Notes under the pieces: generated by a model
Told to the model about the DNA's origin: nothing
What the model saw: only the letters and a program-made list of their open reading frames with translations
The model's database searches: none
Part shown: one piece after another, positions 15,601 to 24,886 of the stretch
How positions within the stretch are numbered: position 1 is the stretch's first letter
How the letters are laid out: the number at the start of each line of letters is the position of its first letter
Program-made: the position numbers and the translations under genes
Origin: Prevotella sp.
Lineage (GTDB): Bacteria; Bacteroidota; Bacteroidia; Bacteroidales; Bacteroidaceae
Length of the DNA: 64,000 nt
Reading direction: 5' to 3'
NCBI GenBank assembly: GCA_017557185.1
Contig: JAFZAP010000054.1
Coordinates: 150,279 to 214,278, forward strand

Positions 15601-15774
15601 AAGGCGCTTTGTGCGTGTAAAAAGTGTAAGGCAGCAGAGCTGCGTGTAAAGCACTGCTTACTCCCTCCCTACTGGGGCGACTGGGGTCTTTAGAGCAGCC
15701 ATCAGCATGGCTGCGGCCCCACAAAGGGGAGCAAATCACCCATTTGCGACGGAGGGCAGTCGGGGTGGGGCCCC

Positions 15775-16626
15775 CTACCGCTTCAGCGCTCGTTGTTCTT
15801 GCTCGGCAGCTTTCTGGCGGGCTTCCTTGTTGATGTCGGCAACGTTGCGGCGACGGTAGTAGCCGCGGCTCTCGCCATCGCTCGAAAGCACTAGCGAGTC
15901 GCCCACGAGGAGGTCGATGTCGCAGGTGTCATAGCGCAGGGTGCTGGTAGTTTTCTCCGTTTCGTTGGAGCCTTCCTTGATGCGTCGCTCGCGGCTGATG
16001 ATGACGAGTCGGCCGTTGAGGATGTGCCACTCGGTGAAGTAGAGCAGTCGCGGATAGACCACAGGACTCTGGTCTTCGAGTGATGACCGGCGCACATAGC
16101 CTACGCTCTGTGCTATCCACTGTCGCTTCAGCGTGAATCCGTATTCGCGTGGCACGAAGAACGACTGCTTCACGGAGTCGGGGATCTTCTCTTCCATAAT
16201 GGCTTGTGCCTGTGGGGTCATGTTGGAGGCATCGCGCCATTTCGGCATCACCACGTAGCACCAGGTGCCCTTCAGCTCGTCGAGGTCGATGACGAAGTCG
16301 GCGACGGTGCTGTCGACGGGGTTGCGCAACAGTCCGATCCAGTCGCCCACCTTCAGCCGTCCCTTGATGCGGTTGTGGCGGTGTGCATCGATGATGTTAT
16401 AGGTGACGGGGTCGCTGCCGTCGCCTGGCAGCAGGACAACTACCGAGTCGTTGCAGCCCTCGCAGGCCAGTCCGTAGATGGTGCTATCGCCCTCGAGCAG
16501 CTGTTCGTGTTCGAGCTTCCCTTCGGCCTGTGTCTCCTCGATTTGTTCTATCGGTGCCTTCTGCACGCAGGCGGCCATCAGGAGGACGAGCCCCCATGCT
16601 ATGATGATTGCTTTCGTTGATTTCAT
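15775..16626 (-). CDS. Lipoprotein of unknown function
   Basis: 283 residues from ATG 16626 (MKSTKAIIIAWGLVLLMAAC); the hydrophobic stretch ending LLMAAC is an SPII lipobox, so the protein is probably anchored to a membrane facing the periplasm or surface. The mid-region reads CEGCNDSVVVLLPGDGSDP and RIKGRLKVGDWIGLL, suggesting small beta-structured segments, followed by a lipocalin-like stretch (ELKGTWCYVV...). The C-terminus is a basic helix (DINKEARQKAAEQEQRALKR). I do not recognise a named family. It is 22 bp downstream of udk, so probably co-transcribed. An in-frame upstream ATG lies within udk and is less likely. Confidence 0.75.
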   Translation of the reverse strand: MKSTKAIIIAWGLVLLMAACVQKAPIEQIEETQAEGKLEHEQLLEGDSTIYGLACEGCNDSVVVLLPGDGSDPVTYNIIDAHRHNRIKGRLKVGDWIGLLRNPVDSTVADFVIDLDELKGTWCYVVMPKWRDASNMTPQAQAIMEEKIPDSVKQSFFVPREYGFTLKRQWIAQSVGYVRRSSLEDQSPVVYPRLLYFTEWHILNGRLVIISRERRIKEGSNETEKTTSTLRYDTCDIDLLVGDSLVLSSDGESRGYYRRRNVADINKEARQKAAEQEQRALKR

Positions 16627-16648
16627 GTTGTTGGTTTGTCGATAAGAG

Positions 16649-17281
16649 TTATTCCGTCGCCTCGGTAGGCATGAGCCCCTCGATGTACTTGCAGAGGATG
16701 GCGATGCCGCGCTTGTTCTCGCCGCCCTGCGGGATGATGAGGTCGGCATAGCGCTTGGTGGGTTCGATGAATTGTTCGTGCATGGGCTTCAGCACGGCGA
16801 GGTAGCGGTCGACGACCATTGACACGGTGCGCCCGCGGTCGATGGTGTCGCGCTGAATGTTGCGGATGAGTCGCTCGTCGGGGTCGGTGTCGACGAAGAT
16901 CTTCAAATCCATCATGTCGCGCAGTCGCTTGTTGATGAGCGACATGATGCCTTCGATGATGATGACGGGCTTCGGCTCAACGTGGATGGTGTCGGGGAGT
17001 CGGTTGGAGAGCAGATAAGAATAGGTGGGCTGCTCGATGGCGTGTCCCTGACGCAGCTCGTTGACCTGGCGGATGAGCAGTTTCCAGTCGAAGGCATCGG
17101 GGTGGTCGAAGTTGATGGCCTTGCGCTCTTCGTCGGTGAGTGCGGTGGTGTCGTTATAATACGAGTCGAGGGGTACTACCGCCACATAGTGAGGTGGCAG
17201 TGCCTCGACGATCTTCTTCACTACGGTGGTCTTGCCGGATCCTGTTCCGCCGGCGATTCCGATGATGGTGACTTTATCCAT
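16649..17281 (-). CDS. udk: Uridine kinase
   Basis: Phosphorylates uridine and cytidine to UMP and CMP (pyrimidine salvage). The 210 residues match the family. MDKVTIIGIAGGTGSGKTTV contains the P-loop (GGTGSGKT, residues 11-18); VVPLDSYYND, INFDHPDAFDW and IIEGIMSL are the characteristic nucleoside-binding and lid segments, and FVDTDPDERLIRNIQRD follows. It lies 24 bp after the uracil-DNA-glycosylase-like gene and 22 bp before the lipoprotein gene on the same strand. Its nearness to secreted nuclease genes fits nucleoside salvage, though salvage kinases occur in many contexts. Confidence 0.95.
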   Translation of the reverse strand: MDKVTIIGIAGGTGSGKTTVVKKIVEALPPHYVAVVPLDSYYNDTTALTDEERKAINFDHPDAFDWKLLIRQVNELRQGHAIEQPTYSYLLSNRLPDTIHVEPKPVIIIEGIMSLINKRLRDMMDLKIFVDTDPDERLIRNIQRDTIDRGRTVSMVVDRYLAVLKPMHEQFIEPTKRYADLIIPQGGENKRGIAILCKYIEGLMPTEATE

Positions 17282-17305
17282 TGATGAGCGGAGATGTTAA
17301 GATAT

Positions 17306-17914
17306 TTATGGTGTACATAACACGCTGCGGTAGTATTCGGCCTTGCGCTCGACGGCGAGCGGATAGGCGCGCGAGGAGCTGGGCATGCGGTAGAGGCGCA
17401 TGGGGCGGCCCTCGAAACTGAACGCCACATACTTGCCCACGGGGGGCTGCTCGGTGATGGCGAGTTGCGCGCAGAGCAGGTCGGTGGCCTTCTGGCCCGT
17501 GGTGCAGACCGCCTGGCAGAGGGGAATCTGCCGCAGCAGTGCTGCGATGTCGGTGGGTTCCACCACCTCCAAGTCCTTGTCGCTGGCGGTGTTCTTCAGC
17601 CGCCGGACGACGGTGGCGGTGTCGTAGAGCCCGATGCCCCGCTGGCGCAGCATCTGTTCGATGAGTTCGCGGCGGTAGGTCTTGTTCTCCAGGTCGACGT
17701 AGTAGTGTTTATCGTCGTGGAAGCAGATGCCGCAGATGCGCCAGAAGTCATTCGTATAGTTCGGGTAGAAGAAATCCATCGCCCACCGTTTGCGAGACGG
17801 AGGAAAGCTACCCAAAATGAGAAGCTTGCAACCGTCGGGCAGAAAGGGCTTCCAGGGGTGGCGTTCGAACCCACCCTGACAGGCTGAAGTCTTCTCCATG
17901 TTTGTCGCTGACAA
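17306..17914 (-). CDS. Uracil-DNA glycosylase superfamily (Mug-like) protein
   Basis: 202 residues of the UDG-like fold. HPWKPFLPDGCKLLILGSFPP carries the family's hydrophobic strand and GxxP loop, FFYPNYTNDFWRICG resembles the G-x-Y-P-N-x-F-W loop of Mug/TDG-like enzymes, and MPSSSRAYPLAVERKAEYYRS is the C-terminal SSxR motif of the DNA-insertion loop. It likely excises damaged or mismatched bases; exact specificity is unknown. Start could be at 17914 or the in-frame ATG at 17899 (MEKTSACQGG). The region just upstream is a GC-rich repeat (17916-17949). Confidence 0.82.
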   Translation of the reverse strand: MSATNMEKTSACQGGFERHPWKPFLPDGCKLLILGSFPPSRKRWAMDFFYPNYTNDFWRICGICFHDDKHYYVDLENKTYRRELIEQMLRQRGIGLYDTATVVRRLKNTASDKDLEVVEPTDIAALLRQIPLCQAVCTTGQKATDLLCAQLAITEQPPVGKYVAFSFEGRPMRLYRMPSSSRAYPLAVERKAEYYRSVLCTP

Positions 17915-17915
17915 T

Positions 17916-17949
17916 AACCCCTCCTTTGGGGAGGGAAAGGGGTGGGCTC
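17916..17949 (+). repeat. GC-rich dispersed repeat, copy 6
   Basis: CCCCTCCTTTGGGGAGGG followed by AAAGGGGTGGG; same orientation as 3495-3531, between the glycosylase-like and EEP genes. Confidence 0.7.
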
Positions 17950-17951
17950 TA

Positions 17952-19010
17952 TTACTGTTGCTGCTCCTTCAGCAGGTAGATGACTACGGGCAGGTGGTCG
18001 CTGAAGCCGTCGAGCCACACGCCGCCGGCAGTGGTACGCTTGGGCGAGCCTTTGTACTTACCCTCGCTCTGGATGAGATAATCGCGGCGGAACACCTCGT
18101 TCTTCCAGAACTTCAGCTGTGTGTAGTCCTTCTCGCCATTGAGGTTGAGGGCATTCGGCGACATAATGATCTGGTCGAAGAGGTTCCACGAGCCGTTGTA
18201 CATCAGCGTGCCCTTGCCCTGCTTGGCGAGGATGTTGTACCAGGGGTTGTACATGTCGGTGGGTCCAACCTTCTCGACATCGGGCTTGCACGACAATCCT
18301 TCGGTGAGGCTCTTACTGGTGGGGTCGTCGTTGAGGTCGCCCATGATGAACACGCGGCGGTCGGGTTCCTCAGCCAGCAGACTGTCCTTGATGACACGGA
18401 CCTGCTTGGCGGCCAGCTCGCGGTAGTAGCTGCCCGAGAAGCGGCTCGGCCAGTGGCACACGATGACGGCCACGGGGTCGCCAGCAATGCGTCCCTTCGT
18501 GGTGAGGAAGCCACGCGTGGCGCGGTTCTTCTCGATGTCCTCCTGCAACTCATAGACGTACGGATAGAGCGTGACGTCCTCGACTTCGAAGAGGGCGGGG
18601 TTGTAGAGCATGGCGCAGTCGACACCACGCTGGTCGGGACCTTCCACGTGTACATATTTATATCCGCGTGCAGCAAGCTCGGGCTGAGCCACGAGGTCGT
18701 CGAGGCAGTGGGCATTCTCCACCTCGCTGACGCCGATGGCAGCACAGCCTACGCCCGGCAGTACGTCGGTACCCAGTTCGGAGAGCACACGCGCCATGTT
18801 GTGTAACTTGTGGGAGTACTTCATTTCGTTCCACTTGTAGGTACCCTCGGGAAGGAATTCATAGTCGTTTTTGCCTTCGTCGTGGGTGATGTCGAAAAGA
18901 TTCTCAAGGTTGTAGAAACCAACGCCATAGGCGGAGAATTTCTTTTGTGCCGATGCCGACAAACCTGCGATCAGCATCAAGGCTAATAGGATAGTTTGCT
19001 TTTTCATCAT
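17952..19010 (-). CDS. Secreted endonuclease/exonuclease/phosphatase (EEP) family protein
   Basis: 352 residues with a signal peptide (MMKKQTILLALMLIAGLSASAQ). The EEP metal-dependent phosphodiesterase fold is shown by FYNLENLFDITHDEGKNDYE (metal-binding N and E), IGVSEVENAHCL, CHWPSRFSG, FIMGDLNDDPTSKSL (catalytic D-x-N) and FSDHLPVVIYL (catalytic S-D-H). Substrate could be DNA, RNA or another phosphodiester. It is divergent from the outer-membrane receptor at 19180, in a region that also encodes OB-fold lipoproteins and a non-specific nuclease, so a role in digesting extracellular nucleic acid is inferred. Expected export to periplasm or surface. Confidence 0.88.
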   Translation of the reverse strand: MMKKQTILLALMLIAGLSASAQKKFSAYGVGFYNLENLFDITHDEGKNDYEFLPEGTYKWNEMKYSHKLHNMARVLSELGTDVLPGVGCAAIGVSEVENAHCLDDLVAQPELAARGYKYVHVEGPDQRGVDCAMLYNPALFEVEDVTLYPYVYELQEDIEKNRATRGFLTTKGRIAGDPVAVIVCHWPSRFSGSYYRELAAKQVRVIKDSLLAEEPDRRVFIMGDLNDDPTSKSLTEGLSCKPDVEKVGPTDMYNPWYNILAKQGKGTLMYNGSWNLFDQIIMSPNALNLNGEKDYTQLKFWKNEVFRRDYLIQSEGKYKGSPKRTTAGGVWLDGFSDHLPVVIYLLKEQQQ

Positions 19011-19179
19011 AGGGTCTTTTGGTATTTACACTGCAAATATCGCAATAAAATTTGATATTACGGCAAAAAATAAGAAAAAAATATCGAAAAAAGTTTTTAT
19101 TGTCGAAAAAATTTTTGTTACTTTGCAACAGAAACACCTAATCATTATACAAATAAACAATTTATAAAATCTCGATAAA

Positions 19180-21711
19180 ATGCGAAAGAAATTAAAATTA
19201 GCACTGTTTGCACTATGCTGTACAGCAACAGTCACGGCACAAGTCGACACCAAGGAAGAGCAAAATGCCACCACCATCGATGAGTCGGCATTTACCTTCA
19301 CGGAGTCGCAGCTGGGCGAAGACGACAACGTCTCGCATGAGGTGACGGTGCTGGGAATGAACAGCAACGCCTATGCCAATGAGGTAGGCTACAAGTGGAG
19401 TCCGGCACGATTCAAGTATCGCGCTTATAACTCCAAGTACAACGACATCTACATCAACGGCAACCCTGCCAATGATGCAGAGCGCGGCGAGTTCCGCTAC
19501 TCGCTCGTGGGAGGACTGAACAACCAGACGCGCGGCGTGGAGGCTTCGCTGCCCTTCGAGGACAACATCTTCGCGATGACGAGTATGGGTGGTTCGAACA
19601 ACTACAACTTCAGGCCGAGTGCCATGCCCGCAGGACATCGCCTGTCGGTGGCTGGCGCCAACCGCAACTACATCTTCCGCGGCATGTACAACTACAGCTC
19701 GGGCTTCAACGCAAAGGGCTGGGCGTGGTCGATGGGTCTGACCTACCGCTATGCCGGCGAGGGATATGTGGAAGGAACGTTCTACAACGCGCTGAGCTAC
19801 TACCTCGGCATCGAGAAGATGTTCAGCCCGCAGCACTCGCTCTCGCTCGTCACATGGGGCAATCCCACCGAGCGCGGTGCACAGGCTGCCTCGACCGACG
19901 AGATGTACTGGCTGGCCAACGACCGCTTCTACAACCCCAACTGGGGCTACCAGAACGGCAAGAAGCGCAACTCGCGCATCATCCACGACTGGGCACCGTC
20001 GGCATTGCTCACGTGGGACTGGAATATCGACAACACCGCGAAGCTCACCACGACGCTGTTCGGCAAGTATGCCATGTATAGCAGCTCGCGACTGAACTAC
20101 AACAACGCGACGAATCCGGCTCCCGACTACTACAGCAACATGCCGAGCTACAACTACAACGTGTGGGATCCCACCGACGACGACAACCGCACGGAGTCGG
20201 GTCTGGCAGGATGGCAGGCCGCCTACGACTACATGACAGCATCGAAGGCGAACCGCCAGATCAACTGGGACCGCCTGTACTACTCGAACCGCCTCGTCTC
20301 GCAGCAGGGTGGCGATGCTATGTACTACCAGCAGGCCTATCACGACGACCAGCTGACGATCAATCTGGCATCGTCGCTGAAGAAGCAGCTCTCGAAGACA
20401 CAGACGCTCAACACGGGTATCAACCTCTCTACCAACAAGGGTATGCACTATCAAACGATGGAGGATCTGCTCGGTGCCACGTCGTTCCACAACCTCAATA
20501 CCTACGTCGTGGGTAGCTATCTGGAGAGCGATCCGGAGGCACAATACGACGTGAACAATCCCAACCAGGAAGTAAAGGTGGGTGACCGCTTCGGCTACGA
20601 CTACAACATCTACGTGAACCACGCTAACCTCTGGTCGACCTACGCGGAGAACTTCGGACCTTTGCACTACTTCCTGTCGGCACGCATCGGCGGACAGACG
20701 CTACAGCGTGAAGGTATGATGCGCAACGGTTTGGCCATCAACAACTCCTACGGCAAGAGCAAGACCGCCAGCTTCCTCGACGGAGGCGCTAAGTTCGGCG
20801 GCTCGATCAACCTGGGCAAGGGTAGCACGATGTTGTTCGGTATCGGCTACGAGAAGAAAGCTCCTGTGGCACGCTCGGCATTCGCCGCCCCGCAGATGAA
20901 CAACGACTTCGTGAACGACCTGCGCAACGAGGATGTGTTCTCCACGGAACTGGGCTATCAGCTTGAGACCAGCTGGGTGCACGCCAACTTCAATGCCTAC
21001 TACAGCCGCCTTGAACACGTGGCTGAGTACAGCATGTATTACGACGACTCGCAGAACTCCTTCTCCTATGTCTCCATCAATGGCATCAAGAAGGAATACT
21101 ACGGCATTGAGGCTGGTCTGAACTTCAAGGTGAACTCAACCTTTAACATCAAGATGCTTGGAACCATCAGCGATGCGAAGTACATCAACGATGCCGACGT
21201 GGCTTACATCAAGTCGCAGGACGGCAAGTCCTATACCGACATGGTGCTCTCGAAGGGTATGCGCGAAGGCTGCACGCCCCTCACCGCTGCCAGCATCGAC
21301 CTGAACTATCACAGTGGCGGTTGGTTCATCGACCTCATCGGCAACTACTACGACCGCATCTACCTCTACTACACGCCAGTGACTCGCTATGCCAGCGAGA
21401 ATCTGCTTCGTGACGACTTGGGCAACGACTCCTACAATCGCTACGAGCAGGCTAAGGGCGACGGCGGCTTCATGCTCGACGCATCGATTGGCCGCAGCGT
21501 ATACCTGAAGCGCGGATCGCTCAGCATTAACCTCATGCTGACCAACATCCTGAACAACACGAAGATCGTCACGGGCGGTATGGAACAGAACCGTAAGGAC
21601 CGCAAGAACGTGAACGATGACGACATGCGCGCTTACAAGTTCCAGTTGTCTCCGAAGAAGTTCTATGCCAACGGCACGAACGGTATGCTGATCATCACCT
21701 ATAAATTCTAA
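19180..21711 (+). CDS. TonB-dependent-type outer-membrane receptor/channel
   Basis: 843 residues; signal peptide MRKKLKLALFALCCTATVTA, then alternating aromatic/polar beta-barrel strands through to a C-terminal NGTNGMLIITYKF, a typical outer-membrane barrel end. The N-terminal region is short for a full carboxypeptidase-like plus plug arrangement (VSHEVTVLGMNSNAYANEVG...), though a plug-like segment with INGNPANDAERGEFRYSLVGGLN is present. It heads an operon with DUF5689 and OB-fold lipoproteins (gaps of 16 and 53 bp). By analogy with SusC-type systems it would import oligomers released at the surface. Nucleic-acid fragments as cargo are inferred from neighbouring nucleases. No close SusD homologue is seen. 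Confidence 0.8.
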   Translation: MRKKLKLALFALCCTATVTAQVDTKEEQNATTIDESAFTFTESQLGEDDNVSHEVTVLGMNSNAYANEVGYKWSPARFKYRAYNSKYNDIYINGNPANDAERGEFRYSLVGGLNNQTRGVEASLPFEDNIFAMTSMGGSNNYNFRPSAMPAGHRLSVAGANRNYIFRGMYNYSSGFNAKGWAWSMGLTYRYAGEGYVEGTFYNALSYYLGIEKMFSPQHSLSLVTWGNPTERGAQAASTDEMYWLANDRFYNPNWGYQNGKKRNSRIIHDWAPSALLTWDWNIDNTAKLTTTLFGKYAMYSSSRLNYNNATNPAPDYYSNMPSYNYNVWDPTDDDNRTESGLAGWQAAYDYMTASKANRQINWDRLYYSNRLVSQQGGDAMYYQQAYHDDQLTINLASSLKKQLSKTQTLNTGINLSTNKGMHYQTMEDLLGATSFHNLNTYVVGSYLESDPEAQYDVNNPNQEVKVGDRFGYDYNIYVNHANLWSTYAENFGPLHYFLSARIGGQTLQREGMMRNGLAINNSYGKSKTASFLDGGAKFGGSINLGKGSTMLFGIGYEKKAPVARSAFAAPQMNNDFVNDLRNEDVFSTELGYQLETSWVHANFNAYYSRLEHVAEYSMYYDDSQNSFSYVSINGIKKEYYGIEAGLNFKVNSTFNIKMLGTISDAKYINDADVAYIKSQDGKSYTDMVLSKGMREGCTPLTAASIDLNYHSGGWFIDLIGNYYDRIYLYYTPVTRYASENLLRDDLGNDSYNRYEQAKGDGGFMLDASIGRSVYLKRGSLSINLMLTNILNNTKIVTGGMEQNRKDRKNVNDDDMRAYKFQLSPKKFYANGTNGMLIITYKF

Positions 21712-21727
21712 ATAGCGACAGATTCTT

Positions 21728-22597
21728 ATGAAAGCAATGAAATATTTATTCCTGGCAGCTGCGACATGTTTCGCGCTGACCTCGTGCCTCGACGGCGATG
21801 ATTCGCTGCTCAACGACGATTGGAAGGATCCCACTATTGAGCAGGCACCGTTTGGCAACAATGCCATCAACGAGGAAAACATCATCACCATCGCTGAACT
21901 GAAGGCACACCCCAACTATAAGACTGCTATCGCCAACAGCGGCAACAAACTGGTGGAGGACGACTTGAAGTTGCGCGTCTTTGTGACAGGCAACGACATC
22001 GGTGGAAATCTCTATAAGCAGTTTGCCGTACAGGACCAGACGGGAGCTCTCATCGTGGCTGTCAACCAGGGTGGACTCTCTGGAATCCTGCCCGAAGGTC
22101 AGCAGATCATCATCGACCTGAAGGGACTCTACATCGGTGGTTATGGCTCGCAGATTGAACTCGGCACTCCCTACAACGGACAGATCGGCCGTATGCCGAA
22201 GGACTTGTGGAACTCCCATTTCAAGATTGTCGGCCAGCCCGATCCCAATGCTATCCAGCCCTACGACTTCACTCAGGTAATGAACGATATGGCAACCTAT
22301 TGCGGCAGTCTCGTCACACTGAAGAATGTCACGTTCAAGAGTGCCAACGGCAAGAAGACGTTCGTCGACGGAGCTCAGTCGGGTGGTAACTACTTCACCC
22401 AGCAGATTGACGGCTATGCATCGAGCAAGCTCATCATTCGCACCAGCTCCTATGCTGACTTCGCCGCTACCGTGCTGCCTTACGACTCCGTAGCAAAGCA
22501 GAAGATCCCCTGCAACATCACTGGTATCGCCACACGCTATCGCGACACTTGGCAGATCATGCTCCGCAAGAGCAGCGACCTGGAAATCCTGAGATAG
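21728..22597 (+). CDS. DUF5689-type lipoprotein
   Basis: 289 residues; MKAMKYLFLAAATCFALTSC is an SPII signal with lipid-modified Cys20. ITIAELKAHPNYKTAI followed by LRVFVTGNDIGGNLYKQFAVQDQTGALIVAVNQG is the DUF5689 pattern: an OB-like beta barrel common in Bacteroidetes surface proteins, often next to or fused with EEP nucleases. Later IDLKGLYIGGYGSQIELGTP and ITGIATRYRDTWQIMLRKSSDL complete a second OB-like half. It starts 16 bp after the receptor stop and likely functions on the outer surface as its partner, perhaps gripping the ligand, which is inference. The second in-frame ATG (21737) is an alternative start. Confidence 0.82.
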   Translation: MKAMKYLFLAAATCFALTSCLDGDDSLLNDDWKDPTIEQAPFGNNAINEENIITIAELKAHPNYKTAIANSGNKLVEDDLKLRVFVTGNDIGGNLYKQFAVQDQTGALIVAVNQGGLSGILPEGQQIIIDLKGLYIGGYGSQIELGTPYNGQIGRMPKDLWNSHFKIVGQPDPNAIQPYDFTQVMNDMATYCGSLVTLKNVTFKSANGKKTFVDGAQSGGNYFTQQIDGYASSKLIIRTSSYADFAATVLPYDSVAKQKIPCNITGIATRYRDTWQIMLRKSSDLEILR

Positions 22598-22650
22598 ATG
22601 AGGGCAACAGAGTAATAATCAACAGATAATAATAAATAAGGTATAATAAT

Positions 22651-24660
22651 ATGAAAAAGGTAATTTATTCTATGCTGGCACTACTCTGTGCAGCATTCGC
22701 ATTCACAAGTTGTGAAGACGTCCCCATGCCGTATGACCATCCGGGTGAGGGCGGCGAAGAACCCGTGGTCGTGGAACCCACTGGCGATGGTACGCTCGAG
22801 AATCCGTTCAACGTAGCCGCCGCGCTGGAATATGTGAACAATTTGGGCGCCGATGAGGAATCACCCACCAACGTCTACATCAAGGGTAAGGTGGTAACTG
22901 TCACTGAGGAGTATACTACGAGTTATGGTAACGGTACCTACTATATCTCTGACGATGGCACCAACAAGAACCAGTTCTATGTCTATCGTGCACTTTACCT
23001 CGGCAATAAGAATTTTGCCAATGGAAATACGCAGATCCAGGAAGGCGATGAGGTAATCATTTGTGGAAAAGTAGTCAATTTCAAAGGCACGACGCCTGAA
23101 ACCGTTCAGAAGAAGGCATTCCTTTATTCACTCAACGGAGTGACTGCTGGCGGCGGTGGCTCATCCACTGGTATTGAAGTTACCTGCGCGAAGGCTGTTG
23201 AGTTGACCAATGCTTTGGACAACAACGCAACATCCTCGGAGGTTTATTCTGTTACGGGTTACATCACAGAAGTCGTGGGCTCTGTCAGCAAGAACCAGCA
23301 GACCTTCTGGATGGCCGACACGAAGGATGGTGGTAAGGTATTCGAAGCTTACTATGCGAACCTGCCTGAGGGTGTCAGCCAATTTACTAAGGGTACGAAG
23401 GTTAAGATTACTGGTAATCTTACGAAGTATGTGAATAATAATACCGGCAATGTTACTGCAGAAATGAAGAACCCCGATGTGGAGATTCTTGAGGATGGCG
23501 GTGGCGGCGACACGCCCAGCGGTACTGAAATCAACTGCAATAAGGCTGTAGAGTTGACGAACGCGCTGGCCGATAACGGCACATCCTCGGAGGTTTATTC
23601 CGTTACAGGTTACATCACAGAAGTCGTAGGTTCTGTCAGCAAGAACCAGCAGACCTTCTGGATGGCCGACACGAAGGATGGCGGTAAGGTGTTTGAGGCT
23701 TACTGGGCCAACCTGCCCGAAGGTGTCAGCGAGTTTAAGGCTGGCATGAAGGTGAAGATCACCGGTAATCTCATGAAGTATGTGAAAGACGGCAAGGTGA
23801 CACCTGAAATCAAGAACGCTACTGTAGTTGTTCTGGAAGACGGCGGTGGCGGTGGTGGCTCTTCCAGCGGTACTGAAATCAACTGCAATAAGGCCGTTGA
23901 ACTGACCAATGCGCTGGCCGACGGAGCCACATCCTCGGAGGTTTATTCTGTTACGGGTTACATCACAGAAGTCGTGGGTTCTGTCAGCAAGAACCAGCAG
24001 ACTTTCTGGATGGCCGACACGAAGGATGGCGGTAAGGTGTTTGAGGCTTACTGGGCCAACCTGCCCGAAGGTGTTAGCGAGTTCAATGCTGGCATGAAGG
24101 TGAAGATCACCGGTAATCTCATGAAGTATGTGAAAGATGGCAAGGTGACACCAGAAATCAAGAATCCTACTGTCGTCATTCTGGAAGAAGGCAGTGGCGG
24201 CGGCGGTGGCGGTGAAACCAGCGGCAATGTCACGAAGACCATCGATGGAACTGTCGTCACTTTTGTCGTGGCTGATAAAACTGAAGGCGACAAAGTCACC
24301 GTCGACCTGAATGCACAGGGTTGGGAAAATTCTCAAGAAGTGAAATCCTTGACCATTAGCGACGGTACGGTCATAACCTTTGCAGTAAGCAGTGAAGGTG
24401 GAACCACGCCGAAGTACTATGAGGCAACCAAGGGCGTACGCCTTTATGCAAAAAATATCCTCACAATCACAGGTAAGGATAAAGCCATAGCCAAAGTCAT
24501 TCTTAACTGCGACAGCTATAGCGGGACCAACTATGTCGGCAACGATGCTCTTAAAGGTAGTGCTAGTGGCAACACCCTAACCATCGTTAATGAGCATACA
24601 GGCACGAGTGGTGGCGTTCAACTGCGCATTCAGACCATCGAGATCACCTACGCAAAGTAA
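22651..24660 (+). CDS. Lipoprotein with four OB-fold domains (DUF6359/YhcR-OB-like)
   Basis: 669 residues; SPII signal (MKKVIYSMLALLCAAFAFTSC, Cys21). Residues about 47-165 form one OB-like domain; then three nearly identical OB domains of about 100 residues follow, each with AVELTNAL, SSEVYSVTGYITEVVGSVSK and NQQTFWMADTKDGGKVFEAY, joined by glycine-rich linkers. A final beta-rich domain (about 525-669) ends IQTIEITYAK. OB folds of this type occur in extracellular nucleases and may bind single-stranded nucleic acid. Third gene of the receptor operon, followed by a terminator at 24680. The near-identity of the repeats at DNA level points to recent duplication or gene conversion. Confidence 0.82.
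   Translation: MKKVIYSMLALLCAAFAFTSCEDVPMPYDHPGEGGEEPVVVEPTGDGTLENPFNVAAALEYVNNLGADEESPTNVYIKGKVVTVTEEYTTSYGNGTYYISDDGTNKNQFYVYRALYLGNKNFANGNTQIQEGDEVIICGKVVNFKGTTPETVQKKAFLYSLNGVTAGGGGSSTGIEVTCAKAVELTNALDNNATSSEVYSVTGYITEVVGSVSKNQQTFWMADTKDGGKVFEAYYANLPEGVSQFTKGTKVKITGNLTKYVNNNTGNVTAEMKNPDVEILEDGGGGDTPSGTEINCNKAVELTNALADNGTSSEVYSVTGYITEVVGSVSKNQQTFWMADTKDGGKVFEAYWANLPEGVSEFKAGMKVKITGNLMKYVKDGKVTPEIKNATVVVLEDGGGGGGSSSGTEINCNKAVELTNALADGATSSEVYSVTGYITEVVGSVSKNQQTFWMADTKDGGKVFEAYWANLPEGVSEFNAGMKVKITGNLMKYVKDGKVTPEIKNPTVVILEEGSGGGGGGETSGNVTKTIDGTVVTFVVADKTEGDKVTVDLNAQGWENSQEVKSLTISDGTVITFAVSSEGGTTPKYYEATKGVRLYAKNILTITGKDKAIAKVILNCDSYSGTNYVGNDALKGSASGNTLTIVNEHTGTSGGVQLRIQTIEITYAK
23171..24217 (+). 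repeat. Three near-identical ~350-bp intragenic direct repeats
   Basis: Units begin at 23171, 23521 and 23869, each opening GGTAYTGAA. The central roughly 200 bp of units 2 and 3 are almost base-identical; unit 1 is slightly more diverged. Each encodes one OB domain. Confidence 0.85.
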
Positions 24661-24679
24661 CACAATTATCATAACAAAA

Positions 24680-24709
24680 GCGGGTTGCAAGGCATTCTTT
24701 GCAACCCGC
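24680..24709 (+). terminator. Intrinsic terminator of the receptor operon
   Basis: GCGGGTTGCAA (24680-24690) pairs perfectly with TTGCAACCCGC (24699-24709); a T-rich tract follows. Confidence 0.9.
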
Positions 24710-24764
24710 ATTGTTTGTTTTTGCGCTTTTTTCATGGTTTTAAGCAAATAATCAATCGAAAAAT

Positions 24765-24795
24765 TTGCACATTCGAGGAAAACTTTGTACCTTTG
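24765..24795 (+). promoter_or_regulatory. rpmE2 promoter
   Basis: TTG (24765-24767), 20 nt, TACCTTTG (24788-24795). The start site near 24801 leaves a leader of about 85 nt, long enough for autoregulation by a ribosomal protein, though no specific site is recognised. Confidence 0.75.
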
Positions 24796-24886
24796 CAGCC
24801 CGTAATGTGTGATTATGCCTTGTCGGCAAGTCTGCAGGACGGTAAAAAGCATTTAATTCATCAATAAATAAACAATAAACGAAACA

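Noticed and set aside
19213-20667. 484-codon reverse frame opposite the receptor gene
   Set aside because: Shadow frame caused by codon bias of the outer-membrane receptor gene; no protein family features, whereas the forward frame has signal peptide and barrel pattern.
24801-24886. Riboswitch or L31-binding leader upstream of rpmE2
   Set aside because: The leader is long enough but no recognisable structure or conserved motif could be identified by eye.
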